This document shows, piece by piece, positions 10,456 to 22,253 of a stretch of 33,740 bases of DNA. The notes under the pieces are model-generated. The model searched no databases. It had not been told where the DNA came from and saw nothing but the letters and a program-made list of their open reading frames with translations. Position numbers and translations under genes: made by a program. Origin of the DNA: Conidiobolus incongruus B7586 (lineage: Eukaryota; Entomophthoromycota; Entomophthoromycetes; Entomophthorales; Conidiobolaceae); contig JNEM01013340.1 in the NCBI GenBank assembly GCA_000697335.1, forward strand, positions 1 to 33,740. Reading direction: 5' to 3'. Position 1 is the first letter of the stretch, and each line of letters opens with the position of its first letter.

Positions 10456-11780
10456 ATGCTGATGAATGGTCAACCTACAAATCATTTGCCTCCTCAACCT
10501 GGTAATTAAAGAGCTTAACTATTTAATTTTGTTTTTGAGCTGATAGTTGTTTTAGATCAACCCAGCCCCACGGATGTGATCTCTGTGCAAGCTAATGACG
10601 GATTATCGGGACAAGTTGAAGAGATCCATTACACTCGATGTAAAGCTTATGCCAACGGATCTTTCGGTGTAGTTTATCAAGCTCAGTTAATTCATAGCGG
10701 AGAACTTATTGCTATTAAGAGAGTATTACAAGATCCCCGATTTAGAGTAATAACAAGAAATTGATTTTTAAACAAAGTTTTAATTGATTAATTTATTTAG
10801 AACAGAGAACTTCAAATTATGAGAAGTGTCAGACATCCTAATGTTATGGAATTGAAATATTATTTTTATACTCAAGCTACTCAGGTAAATTATTTTTAAT
10901 TCATATATTTATTTTAGTATTAATAGTCATTTAGAGTGAAGATACCTATTTAAATCTTGTGCTAGAATTTATGCCCGAAACTGTATTTCAATTAAGTCGT
11001 CATTATCACAGGCTACGCGAACCTGTCCCATTCCTCCATGTTAAATTGTACGTATATCAAATGTTGAGAGCTTTAGCTTACATTCACGTTGCTGGAATAT
11101 GCCACCGCGATATTAAACCCCAAAATTTATTAGTCGATACTAGGACCGGAGTTTTAAAGTTATGCGACTTTGGATCTGCAAAAGTGCTTGTTCCAGGAGA
11201 ACCCAACGTCGCTTACATTTGTTCTAGATACTACAGAGCTCCAGAATTGATCTTTGGTGCCACAAGCTATACCAGTAGCATTGATATCTGGTCAGCAGGT
11301 TGTGTGATGGCCGAAATTATCAATGGCCAGCCATTATTCCCAGGTGATAGTGGAATTGATCAACTTGTTGAAATTATAAAAATTTTGGGTACTCCCACAA
11401 GAGATGAAATCAATGCTATGAACCCAGCCTATGTCAACCATAAATTCCCCACTATTAGACCATTGCCTCTCTCCAAAATCTTTAAGCCTAGAAGCGATCC
11501 GGCAGCTATTGAATTCTTGCCAATGCTTCTCAACTACACTCCCTCACGAAGGTTGACTGCCGTTCAAGCTATGGCTCACCCTTACTTTGATGAGCTTCGC
11601 AGTCCCGATGCTACTTTTAACGGCAACCCTCTTCCCGAACTCTTCAACTTCTCACAGCAGGAACTTCTCGTTGATCCGAGCGTTAACCATCGTCTCGTTC
11701 CCGAACGCATCATTCACCAGATGCGAGATGTTGGACTAGATATGGGCCGATTTTTTCCCTACTGGAATGGCAACAACTAG
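10456..11780 (+). CDS. GSK3: GSK3-family Ser/Thr protein kinase, copy A
   Basis: This is a glycogen synthase kinase 3 (shaggy/Rim11 type) of the CMGC group. Exons are 10456-10501, 10556-10746, 10801-10884 and 10935-11780; introns are 54, 54 and 50 nt with phases 1, 0 and 0. The product is 388 residues. ATG at 10456 is the first in frame; a second lies two codons on. Visible are the glycine loop (ANGSFGVV), catalytic Lys70, the NRE motif with Arg81 and helix-C Glu82, HRD (164-166), DFG (Asp185) and the activation-loop tyrosine Tyr201 (Y216 of human GSK3-beta). Arg81, Arg165 and Lys190 match R96, R180 and K205, the pocket for primed phospho-substrates, so priming should be retained. The first glycine of the loop is Ala, whereas copy B keeps Gly. 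The C-terminal [12 protein letters not shown] is typical of fungal GSK3. Copy B, 2.9 kb downstream, is its paralogue. Confidence 0.96.
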
Positions 11781-14315
11781 GAGACAGTGTACCCCTTCCA
11801 AGCCACAAAGCCTAAGCTCACACTATTTAATCATTCCCAAAATGAACAATGTAATTAATGTGACCCTACATATCTTACCCCTTCAACTATTTCGAACTGC
11901 TAACTTTACACGTATTTTTTTGAAATTATTTAAAACTTTTCAAACAATTATAACTTAGTTACAATTATAGTGATAATCAAATTCAAACTATTCAAATCTG
12001 TCAAAATATTTTGAGTACCTAAAAAAATATCAAGTTTTTAATTAATTTCTTTTTACTTAAAAAAAATAAATATTATAAAAGAATAATATTAATTAAAAAT
12101 CAATGAATAGGAAATTCTATTAATTAAATTAAATTTATTTTCGGATGAATTTTTATTAATAATATTACTACCTTTTTCCTTTGACTTGGACTTAATAGGT
12201 TTAATTAATTTATTTATCATCTTAAAATTTTAATTTATTTTAAAAAAATTCAAAAGATATATTTTTTAAAATTAAATTTATAAATACTAGTGATTATAAT
12301 ATTAAATAATAAATTCAAGTTTCTTTATTAATATAATATAATTCCAAACTTTTGGATGTTATCTAATTAATAATTCTAGTTTATTAATTAATTTATTGTC
12401 TTTTGTAATTTATATTAGTATCATAGAATTTTTAAATCCCTTTTCAATAACCAAGGGGTTTGTCAATATTTATTTAGATGTTTATTGATTAAATTTCTAT
12501 TAGTTTTTTTTCAAGAAAAATTTCTTTTATTGAATACCTATATATATATATATATATATATATATTTCAAATGATAATTTGATATAAAAAACAAATCGAT
12601 TTATAATTAATATGAAACCACTTAGATATATCCATTGTTAAAAAATAAAGTTCATTTTAGCACCTTTGAATGCTATTTTAGTATTTTTTGAAAAAAAATA
12701 TTTAAGCTCTAAATACCAATAATAGGCTTGTTTTTAATATAATATTTTCTTATATTAGAATTACTAATTTATATTTAATGCTTCAAAAAGGTAAAGTTAT
12801 TTGCCAAATATAGTCAAAGAATAGTTAATATTAATAATGAGTATACTTAAATAAATGCCAAATTTAAAGAATGTTATTAATATTTTTTCCAATTTTAATA
12901 AAATAAAATTACAAGGTATAGTTGTATATTGAATTTTAATATACAGCTATTATAACTTCTTCATATATTTTGTTTATTATTTAAACCTCAATTAGTTTTG
13001 TTTAAGATAAATATTGACAAAATTATATTTGTCAACATATTTAAAAAATTCATTAATATATTAATTATTTTTAATATTATATATATTTATATAATCAATA
13101 AAATATTTTATATATTAAAATTATACAATGTTCCAAACATATTTTTATATTAATAAATTATCTGTACTATATGTATTATTAGGAAACTGAAAATAATATT
13201 ATATTTTTAATAATACTAAAAAGATACAAGTTGATTATAATCAATTCAAATTAATGCAAAATAATTTATATTTAATAAATCAATATAGTATTAATTTAAA
13301 CTATTAAAAAATTAAATTAAGTAGTATTTGAAAAAATGTATTCGCGTTAATTTTTTGATATATGAAATAATCATCAAAATAATAATAAATCAATTTTTTA
13401 GGTATTGGCTATTTTTATTCTGGATATATTTTATATGTATAGCATTTAAAATAATTATCTCAGAGTATTTTTCTTAACTGCTTAAATGAAGATACTCAAC
13501 TTTTATATATTAGGCTGAACTATTTCAAATCATTAATTAATTCTTTATAGCCCTTTCACTGATAAAATATCAATACTTTTATCTTTTATAACGGAATTTT
13601 ATCCAAATTTGGTGATTGTTTAATTTATCCGAGAAATCCATTAATTTTTCAAAGTGACTTTGATTGAAAATAATTTATTAACTGAAATTTACACTAAATT
13701 AAAGGAATGTAAAGTAAAAAATATCTATATAATTGAAAGATTAATCAATATTGATAATAAGAATTTAAACAACTTTTGTTAAGGTTGAGAAAATGCTTTA
13801 AATTAAATTAACAATATTAATGCTCATTGTGGAAAATTATAGTTTCTTAATTAATATATTTTTACAAGGTTATTACATTATTGAATATGGTCTAATTTAT
13901 ACTTCTGAAATTTTTACCAAGATACTTTGAAATTTATTAAATCCATGTTTTTTATGATTGTATTATTTATTTTATTGTATATAAACTGAGAATCTTTCTT
14001 TTTAAATTTTGAATTATATCTGTCTATAGAGTTGTATTTTAAAAGTTGATGATTACGTGGCAAATATGGTAAAGATAGTCATTTTGGTTAACCATTTTTT
14101 AATCCTTCTATCAAATACTGATTTGAGAGGTTGAAAAATATTGAACTAAATCTAACGATTTTTTAAAATACTCAAATAATAACCTTAAAGAAATGCATAT
14201 ACTTTATTAAATTAATTAATTATGATAGAGGTGTAATATTGTATTATGAATTTATTGCCAAATATTATTTTATTTTGAAGTAATATATATTAAGAGAATG
14301 CAAAAAAGGAGAATT
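11781..14315. other. AT-rich spacer between the two kinase genes
   Basis: The first 100 bases or so after the stop of copy A are less AT-rich and are probably 3' untranslated region. The rest is AT desert with a (TA)13 run at 12539-12564. No remnant of a third kinase copy was seen on either strand. Confidence 0.65.
12539..12564. repeat. (TA)13 microsatellite
   Basis: An unbroken TA dinucleotide run of 26 bases between the two kinase genes. Confidence 0.9.
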
Positions 14316-14347
14316 CACGTGGTTTAAATCATTTCTCCACCAATCAG
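14316..14347 (+). promoter_or_regulatory. E-box and CCAAT box upstream of the second GSK3 gene
   Basis: The palindrome CACGTG is at 14316-14321 (context TTCACGTGG), a site for bHLH factors. CCAATCAG is at 14340-14347, 335 bases before the start codon at 14675. The same CCAATCAG octamer occurs upstream of copy A at 10293-10300. These are motif matches only. Confidence 0.4.
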
Positions 14348-14674
14348 ATCGAAACTTTTAAAAATTTTGATTGATCTTAAATCAATTTACCAACAATTGG
14401 GGCAATTTCTATCAAATCAATGATCAAATATTTTAAAATAAAAACAATAAACTAAATTTAATAATTCAATTATTGAGGTCAAATTGTGGTAATTTTTTTT
14501 AAAATTGAAAGCATATATTAATAAATTAAATATTAAATCATTAATAAAAAATATTAAAATTTTATTACTTTTTATTAAAATCATTATTAAGATATTATAG
14601 TGTTATTAATAATATATTTATATATTAAAATTTTTGATCTATTTGATATTTTAACTTTGTCTTATTAAAATACT

Positions 14675-16041
14675 ATGAGTTCTTCAGGAAGTGACGGTAA
14701 TTTACCTCCTCAACCTGGTAAGTGTTCTCACCACTGTCACAAATCAGTCCCAATTGGAATGGGAAGAATTAGTGTAATTTTATCTAACTATATATTATAG
14801 ACCATCCAAGGCCCGATGAGGTTATTACAGTTGAAGCTAATGACGGTCTCACGGGTGAACCTAAAACTATCAGTTATACAAACTGTCGTGCTTGTGGAAA
14901 TGGCTCCTTTGGCGTTGTTTATAAAGCTAATCTGATTGGAACCAATGAAGTAATTGCTATCAAGAGAGTTTTACAAGATAGTCGCTTTAGAGTAAATAAT
15001 TTTTGATATTTGATTTAAATGATTAATATTTAATATTTTTTTATTAATTTAATAGAACAGAGAATTACAAATAATGCGCAGTGTTAGACATCCCAACGTT
15101 ATGGAGTTAAAATATTTTTTCTATACTAGAACCCCTAGAGTTAGTTACTTGAATATATAATTATATTTTATTTATTCTAATTGTTGATTAATTAGGATGA
15201 AACTTATTTAAACCTCGTACTCGAATTTATGCCTGAAACAGTGTTCCAAGTTTCCAGATATTATTACAGAAATCGCCAGCCTATGCCCCCATTGTACGTG
15301 AAATTATATACTTACCAGTTATTACGTGCTTTGGCATATATTCATGTCGCTGGAATCTGCCATAGAGATATTAAACCTCAAAATCTACTTGTCAACCCAG
15401 CTACGGGTGTTTTGAAGTTATGTGACTTTGGATCTGCTAAAGTTTTAGTCCCAGGAGAGCCCAATGTTGCTTACATTTGCTCCAGATATTATAGAGCACC
15501 AGAATTAATCTTTGGTGCGACCGGCTACACCTGTAGTATTGATATTTGGTCGACAGGCTGTGTCATGGCCGAGTTGATCTTAGGCCAGCCTCTTTTCCCG
15601 GGAGAGAGCGGCATTGACCAACTAGTGGAAATTATCAAGGTTCTGGGAACGCCGTCCCGCCAGCAGATCGAAGCTATGAATCCTGCATATGTTGATCACC
15701 GCTTCCCTACTATCAGACCCCATCCCTTCTCAAGGGTATTCCGTAATCGAGCATCGCAAGATGCAATTGACTTTATCCCCTGCCTGCTGGATTATACTCC
15801 CACCGCCAGATTGACAGCAGTGGAGGCCATGGCTCACAGCTACTTCGACGATTTGAGAGATCCCAATGCCATGTATACGGAAACGCAGCCACTTCCTGAG
15901 CTCTTCAACTTTTCGCAACAAGAGCTGATGGTACAACCTGAAGTCAACCATCGCCTTGTTCCCGAGCGCATTATCGTCCAAATGGCGCAAGTCGGTCTCG
16001 ATATGTCTAGATTTTTCCCCAACTGGACGCCTCGCGCTTAG
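14675..16041 (+). CDS. GSK3: GSK3-family Ser/Thr protein kinase, copy B
   Basis: This is a paralogue of the kinase at 10456-11780. Exons are 14675-14717, 14801-14991, 15056-15139 and 15196-16041; introns are 83, 64 and 56 nt, at the same three positions and phases as copy A. Intron 1 contains a CTAAC branch site at 14784-14788. Exons 2 and 3 have exactly the same lengths as in copy A. The product is 387 residues. It has an intact glycine loop (GNGSFGVV), catalytic Lys69, Arg80/Glu81 in NRE, HRD (163-165), DFG (Asp184) and activation-loop Tyr200. The primed-substrate pocket residues are all present. Differences from copy A lie mainly in the N-terminus (MSSSGSDGN), the region around residues 130-150 and the C-lobe end. 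The kinase core is very similar, so both copies look active. GSK3 acts in growth, stress and developmental signalling. Which copy does what cannot be read from sequence. Confidence 0.96.
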
Positions 16042-18366
16042 TAATATTCCTCACTAACTTACCTACACTGATCAATACCTTGATCACATACGTTATCCGA
16101 TTTTGAAGCTTTTTAACGTCTACAATAACTCAATTTGCGAATACCTCTTATTGAACGTTATCATTGTCTTTCTCTTTCAATCAGTTTTCTCTCTAAAACA
16201 CCTCATTTTTTGTTAATAATTTTTATATTAACCTTTAAACAGTTCTTGCATTTTTATTCTATATTTTTATTATATATTAAGTTTTTTATAATTGTTTATT
16301 TATTAATAATAGATTTTATTTTTTTTAATATTCTAAATTTTAAAATCTATTATTTAAATCTTAAATATATTATATTATATTTTAATTCACTATTCATTTA
16401 ACTCTAAATCATCATTATGATAGAATTAAAATATCACAAAAAGAAATTTTTTTAATAGTAATTAATTTAAAATTTTATTTGATTATTTTTTTTCTTTTAA
16501 TTTTGATTTGAATACAAAAAAGTATAATTATAAATTAAATATAAGAAAATTGATAAAATATTATAAATAATAATAATAATAATAATAATTTGTATTTAAA
16601 CAAAAATTCCAAAATATTTTTATTAATATTAATAATTTTCAAAATTAAATAAATATATGATATGAAATTTATATAATATTCTCGTTAATTTGATACAATA
16701 AATTTAGTTTAATATGTAGTAATAATTATGTAACTTAATATTATTAAAATAGTAAAATAATTTTCAAATATATATTTATATTAAATTTTAAAATTATTTT
16801 ATTTTTAATTTTTAATTTTTTATAATAAATTATCATAAAATTTTTCAATTAATAAACAATTAAATTGTTTAATTTGAATTTAAAATTCATTTCAATGATT
16901 CACTAATATATTGAAATTTTAAAATTTGGCTTGATAAAATATCAATCTGGTTAATATAGTTAATCATTTTAAGCTCGTATTTTTTTTGAATTTTGAAATA
17001 TACAAATCAATATTTAATAGTAAAATTTATTTAATTTACGGATAAAAATTTTATTTTACTTTTATATTATTATAATTTTTTTATATTTCAATTGATTTGA
17101 TAAAATTAAATTTTTATAATTTCAAAGATGAATTAAAATTTGATTATTTTATTTATTACTAATAATAACAATTTGTAAAATGCTTGTATCTAATATAGGA
17201 CATAAATATCATCAATATAGTATATTAAATATAATAATATTAATTAATATTTATAAAATAATAGCGGTCTAATAATTAATCTCAAATTTGATATAGATTA
17301 CTTTTAAATTTGTTATTTTTAATTGAAATTTTCATATAATAATGAATGATATAAAATATTATTTCGATATATCTATTTGGTATTTATTCAAAAAAACTAA
17401 AATTGAGAATATTATATATTTTTTAAAATATATTTAAAATTTTTTATAAATTAAACTTAGTTTATATTTTATATCTCACCAAAATTTAGATATATTTAAT
17501 CATTTCATGATTATTATTATTTAATAAATAATTTTATTGAATGATATATTTTTAATTTATTTAATAGTCATGATTTCATTATCTTTTGATATTATATCAA
17601 AGTTTTATTTAATTATTGGCCTAAAAAAATATAATATAATATTAAAAAAGATAATTACTGTTTAACTAAATGTATATGTAATTTATCTTTGATATTATTA
17701 TTATCAAAAATATTTAATATATTTATTATCAACATTTCTAGATAAAAAGACTATTTATTTTAATATAAAGTCAAGAAAATTGAAATTACTTAATATTTCA
17801 ATAAAAAAAACTTTTTGATATAAAATTTATAAATATGAATATATAATATAAAGTTTAATAATTTTTAATTAAAATAATAATTTTTAATATATTTTTTTTA
17901 ATTGCATAATAATTTACTTATAAATAGTATATTTAAGTAAAGTATTAAGTTTATACGATGTTTATAAATATCAAAAGGTTTATAATTGAGTTTTAATAAT
18001 GCTAAAATAAAATACTTTCAATTATCACTCTTTAATTTAAATATAATTCAATTAAAAAACATATATATATATAAGGTAAATTTTAATAAAAGTATTATAT
18101 ATGAAAATATATAGAGTTTAAAACTATATATCCTCCTATCTATTTTGTATATAATATTTTTTTAAATCTATTAATATGTTTGAAATTTTAAAAAATGAAA
18201 AAATTTCCCAATTTTTTAATTCTGAGATAATATATGATAAATAAAATATAAAATTAATTTACTTTGTTTCAATATACTAGAATTTTTATTAAGAAGTATT
18301 ATTGATGAATTTGAAATGATATGTTTATATTAACAAATTTTTTTACCAACTATATATTCATAAAAT
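16042..18366. other. AT-rich gene-free stretch
   Basis: The first 170 bases after the kinase stop are pyrimidine-rich and of moderate GC, probably 3' untranslated region. The rest is extreme AT desert with an (AAT)n run near 16568-16590. A frame at 16135-16401 is low-complexity and unsupported. Nothing else was recognised. Confidence 0.7.
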
Positions 18367-18675
18367 TCAATTGATAAAGTAGTAATACATAGGATAAGCA
18401 GCAACTAATTGATATGCATCATACGTATTTTGTGGTACAGCAACATAATTAGCTTGGTAAGCTTCTGGGGCAATTGGAATACGATAGTTATGCTCGTTGG
18501 CATACTTTTCAACAGTACCATAATCTACAATATGGTGGCTATCATCATAATAAAGGCCACAGTCTCCTAACAATGCAATTAAACCTAATAAGCATATTCC
18601 CGTATGTCCACGAGTTTCCTCAGCAAAAGTTGTACCTAAGGTTGCAAGACCTAGAGTTAAGAATGAGAACTTCAT
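18367..18675 (-). CDS. small secreted Tyr-rich protein
   Basis: A 102-residue, intron-less frame of clearly raised GC in AT desert. I do not recognise a family. The ATG at 18675 begins a textbook signal peptide (MKFSFLTLGLATLGTTFA, likely cut after Ala18). It is followed by a short Gly/Leu-rich hydrophobic stretch bounded by Cys28 and Cys39, which could form a disulphide or a second membrane-active helix. The C-terminal half is rich in Tyr (about 14), Ala and Pro, ending PMYYYFIN. A TATA box lies about 46-56 bases upstream. The protein is probably secreted or cell-wall associated. It belongs with the other small signal-peptide genes between 18 and 27 kb. Confidence 0.75.
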   Translation of the reverse strand: MKFSFLTLGLATLGTTFAEETRGHTGICLLGLIALLGDCGLYYDDSHHIVDYGTVEKYANEHNYRIPIAPEAYQANYVAVPQNTYDAYQLVAAYPMYYYFIN

Positions 18676-18720
18676 GATGAACAATCAGATTAATGTATAA
18701 AAATTTCAAAGTTGAGCACT

Positions 18721-18731
18721 CTATTTATATA
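18721..18731 (-). promoter_or_regulatory. TATA box of the Tyr-rich secreted protein gene
   Basis: On the minus strand the sequence is TATATAAATAG, containing a consensus TATAAATA, about 46-56 bases upstream of the ATG at 18675. Confidence 0.6.
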
Positions 18732-19854
18732 CTATTTAGTCAATGATGAAAAAGAATTTCGAATTATTCATATTAATCAGAATATCCTATAAATTGATGG
18801 CGTATATATCAAAATTAGAATTTAAAACATGATTAATATTAATTTATTAATTGAAATTTTCAGATTTTGAATATTTAAAATTCAAAACTGAAATAATTTT
18901 ATATAATTTTATTTAATTCAAATTTAACAAAATTAAATAAAAATAATTATTTTTATATATTTGATACAATTATTGCTATATATTTTAATAATCTGCCACA
19001 TATTTTTTTATTGAATTTTAATTTTGCTATTTTAAGAATTTTGAAACAATTAAATATGATTTTTTTTACAATTTATTACAAATTGAAAATAATTTGAATA
19101 ATATATAATAATAATTGTGTTAAAAGAATTTCTTTACCAATTATGGTATATATATCAATCAAAATAAATATCTTTATAAAAAATATTATTAAAGATTTCG
19201 ATATGATCTTCTAAATATTCTAATTATATATTTTAATAAATTTAAAAATAGGATAAAACTCAGCCATTTGTTTGAATTTAAAGGGAAAAACGTTCAATGA
19301 TCTATTAATTTCTATTTCTATTTCTTTTTTGAAATATTTATTAATAATAAAAATTCAAAAAAAAAGAAATAATATTATAAAATTTTTATATTAAATAATT
19401 TTCACTCGTATTTAAAGTAGAGATTATTTATTAGTTAAAAAAACATAATATCAGATAAATTAATGAAATATCAATTTAATCTTTATTAATTTAACAGCTT
19501 GTAAATATTTTTCTCATTTAATGATATAATTTTCAATTATAAAAAGATATTAAATATTATTATATGACTTTACAATATCAATTTTTTTTAAATCCATATT
19601 GGGAATAATTAATATCAAACTAATATTTTTTCACATATTAGTTAAAAATAAATATATTTAGATATATGAAAATATTAATGTATCAGTTTAAAATCGTTAG
19701 AATATTGTTTTTAAATTATAATAGGTTAATATATAGTTTGATACCTTGAAATTATTAAAACTATTTGAAATTATCAATCAATTAAAATGTTTCATAATTG
19801 ATTATGACAAACAAATATAAATTTATATTGAGATTTTAAATATGATAAATTGGA
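18732..19854. other. AT-rich gene-free stretch
   Basis: No supported coding frame, RNA gene or repeat was seen. It is AT-rich throughout. Confidence 0.65.
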
Positions 19855-20106
19855 TTATTCTAAATCGATTTTACCCTCTTCAACAGTGGGTTCATTAACT
19901 CTCAAACCAACTTCTTCCTTATCGATTTTTTTCTTTCTTATGATCCTCTTTATTGTCATGATAATATACAGTTTAAGCTCAACTAAATAAGTCACAGGAT
20001 CCAATACCTTAAGAGCACATTCAGCTCCAATCATACTTAACACATTGTGAAGAATAGGAGTAGCAAATAGAGGGTATATCAAACTAGCAAGATTAACTAA
20101 TGTCAT
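19855..20106 (-). CDS. small hypothetical membrane-type protein
   Basis: An 83-codon frame with ATG at 20106 and TAA at its end. Its composition (Pro, Gly, Val, Glu, Ala, Leu; fewer Asn and Ile runs) differs from chance frames in this desert, which supports coding. Residues 1-35 are mostly hydrophobic with Pro12, Pro17 and Cys30. A hydrophobic segment at about 36-52 (PVTYLVELKLYIIMTI) is followed by a basic cluster KRIIRKKK and an acidic tail. This could be one or two membrane helices with a positively charged cytosolic flank. No clear cleavable signal peptide or family is recognised. It could be an exon of a larger gene whose other exons I did not detect. Confidence 0.45.
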   Translation of the reverse strand: MTLVNLASLIYPLFATPILHNVLSMIGAECALKVLDPVTYLVELKLYIIMTIKRIIRKKKIDKEEVGLRVNEPTVEEGKIDLE

Positions 20107-21000
20107 GTTTCAAGGGTAATTTTCAAATCATGAAATATAAAAAATTCAATATATAATTTAATATAGTGATGATTTAAACATTATATTGCAATACTAACAA
20201 TATTTATTATAATTGCGGCAAATTATATAATATGAACTTTAATTAATTAATAAATTATTATATTATTATTATGTAATAAATTGATATATTAGCTAAAATT
20301 ATGAATTTAAAAAAAGTATTGACTTAGAAATTAATTAATTTAAAATTTAAATTCTAATAAAAATTTAAAATTAATTAAAAATAATTATTTTTAATAAATT
20401 TTTATATAAATTACTTTATAAATTAATAATAGATATTATTATATAATACTATTCAATCTTAACTACTTAATGATCTTTATTTGAAAATTGTGTTTATCTC
20501 TCTTATTTATTATTGTATTAAATTAATATTAAGACTCAGAATAAAATAATTAATTAAATCATAAAATGGAATGAAAATCAAGGAAGAATTTGATTTATAT
20601 TTTGGAATAGTAATGGATTAATGCATGTTAAAATTTTATATTAAAATATCATTTTAACAAACAATTTTAGTCTATTAAATCTAAATTTTTAATGATTTTC
20701 TATCAAACTATACAAATAATGCATATATATTGATCTGTAATAATGAGTTGTGAAATATGCTAATTAACTACATAATGATGATATGATTTTCGTTGTGCAT
20801 GCTATGATCCAAAGAATTTTAAGTCATATCAAAGTATTATTCCGCTTCAAAATATAGTTTAAATAAACAGAATTTTGTGTAATTAATCTCATGGCGATAT
20901 AATATATACAAGTAATCAAAATAAATAAGAATTATAGTTTCAACTTTATTTCGAATACAATAAATTTAGATAAAAATTTCAATAAAATTATTTACAATTT
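20107..21000. other. AT-rich gene-free stretch
   Basis: Mostly AT desert. A slightly GC-richer patch at about 20740-20830 has stops in all frames. No gene is supported. Confidence 0.6.
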
Positions 21001-21110
21001 GATGCAATGGCTAATTCATTGCCAAGATCAGAGTATAAAATAAATTGTAAATATATAAAATCAAAATAATGCTAGCAGTTCAACGAGCGCTATTGGTTTT
21101 ATCTATATCT
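21001..21110. other. GC-enriched pocket, possible gene remnant
   Basis: A 110-base pocket has distinctly higher GC than its flanks. The minus strand holds a 27-codon stretch ending DLGNELAIASNCK before a stop, and in another frame IKPIALVELLALF. The plus strand holds a 26-codon frame starting MLAVQRALLVLSIS that resembles a signal peptide. None is long enough to call. It may be the remains of a small secreted-protein gene. Confidence 0.25.
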
Positions 21111-21374
21111 CAAAATAATAATAATAACTATTATTATTGTTATCAATAAAAAAAATTGATTTATTTTTAAATATTAATTTCTTGGAATTATTATAAAAAA
21201 TTTATATTTTAAAATAAATTTAATTCCAATAAACTATTCTAAAACTAATTAATTTAAATTTAAATCTTGGTATTATTTTTATTAATTTAATTAATTGAAA
21301 ATTTTAATAATATAATTTAATATATAAATAGCTATAAAAATAAAAAAATTTTTCTAATATATTCGGTAAATTTG

Positions 21375-21382
21375 TATAAATA
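21375..21382 (+). promoter_or_regulatory. TATA box of the 117-residue secreted protein gene
   Basis: A TATAAATA sequence 25 to 32 bases upstream of the ATG at 21407. If used, the 5' leader would be very short. Confidence 0.5.
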
Positions 21383-21406
21383 ATATTAAAGTTTTTCGAA
21401 TTAATA

Positions 21407-21760
21407 ATGCAATTTAAATTTAATTTCAATTTATTATTGTCTATTGTAAATTTATCTATTTCGTCTAGTTTTTATATCAATCACTTTGGAAATCATTGTG
21501 GTTTGAAGGAATTTGACTCTGTATTTGGTTTAAATGATCATAGGTATATGCATCCTAACCATCATTTTAAAGATCACGAAGAAAGAGTGTTTAGAGAAGA
21601 AAGAGAGTCCATGTTGAAAGATATCGATTTTCAATTTCATGATGCAAGTAATCCTTTTGAAGAAAGAGAATTAATGTCCAAAAATATTGATTTTAATTTT
21701 CATAAGCACGTAGCTGAAAGAAAAAAAGATATGAAGTTTAATGAGTTGGAGTTGTTTTAA
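21407..21760 (+). CDS. small secreted His/Glu-rich protein with an internal repeat
   Basis: A 117-codon intron-less frame. I do not recognise a family. Residues 1-21 (MQFKFNFNLLLSIVNLSISS) read as a signal peptide. The mature part is charged, with many His, Glu, Lys and Phe and one Cys (Cys31). A 15-residue motif occurs twice with a period of 21 residues: EERESMLKDIDFQFH at 64-78 and EERELMSKNIDFNFH at 85-99; a partial EERVF precedes it at 58-62. The repeats read as amphipathic helix followed by an alternating D-F-x-F-H strand. A TATA box lies close upstream. The 3' flank is pyrimidine-rich with an AATAAA at 21838-21843. It is one of the small signal-peptide genes in this part of the window. 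Confidence 0.75.
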   Translation: MQFKFNFNLLLSIVNLSISSSFYINHFGNHCGLKEFDSVFGLNDHRYMHPNHHFKDHEERVFREERESMLKDIDFQFHDASNPFEERELMSKNIDFNFHKHVAERKKDMKFNELELF

Positions 21761-21837
21761 CCATCCTCTTTCAACATCCTGACCTGTTCTATATACCATT
21801 TAAGCTTCCATAAGCTACTTCATTTATCTTTTTCTCT

Positions 21838-21843
21838 AATAAA
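21838..21843 (+). terminator. candidate poly(A) signal of the 117-residue gene
   Basis: AATAAA about 78 bases after the stop codon, preceded by a C/T-rich stretch and followed by AT-rich DNA. Confidence 0.4.
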
Positions 21844-22253
21844 CTTTCAAATTTGATAATTTATTTTGTTTTTATTTAAAAGGTGAATTATAAACTATTA
21901 ATTTATATCATTATCATAAACACAGATAATATATAACTTTATAATATAAATTATAAATTAATTGACAATTTATTTAATAAAATTAACTAAATTAATAAAA
22001 CTAGTCTATAATTTTATTAATCCTCTTAATAATTGAGAATTACTAAAGAAATTTTAAAAATGCTGATATTATTTAAAGCTAATAGTTAACCAATAGTATG
22101 GTATCAATTATTATAAATCTTGAATAAAAAATATATTTTTATAATTCATTTGAATATTCTATATATATACATATATGTTATTTGTTTAATGAAAATTGTT
22201 AATTTATTACAAAATCAATAATTGACAAGAGTATTAGAAGTTTAGGTTTCAAC
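21844..22253. other. AT-rich convergent intergenic region
   Basis: This lies between two convergent small genes. No coding frame, RNA gene or repeat was recognised. Confidence 0.6.

Noticed and set aside
11767-11958. 63-codon frame overlapping the end of GSK3 copy A
   Set aside because: It starts inside the last codons of the kinase and continues into its 3' untranslated region; no domain.
15730-16022. Minus-strand frames opposite the end of GSK3 copy B
   Set aside because: Antisense shadows of the conserved kinase C-lobe.
16135-16401. 88-codon frame after GSK3 copy B
   Set aside because: Only F, I, L, Y and S runs from AT-rich DNA; no signal peptide or conserved pattern.
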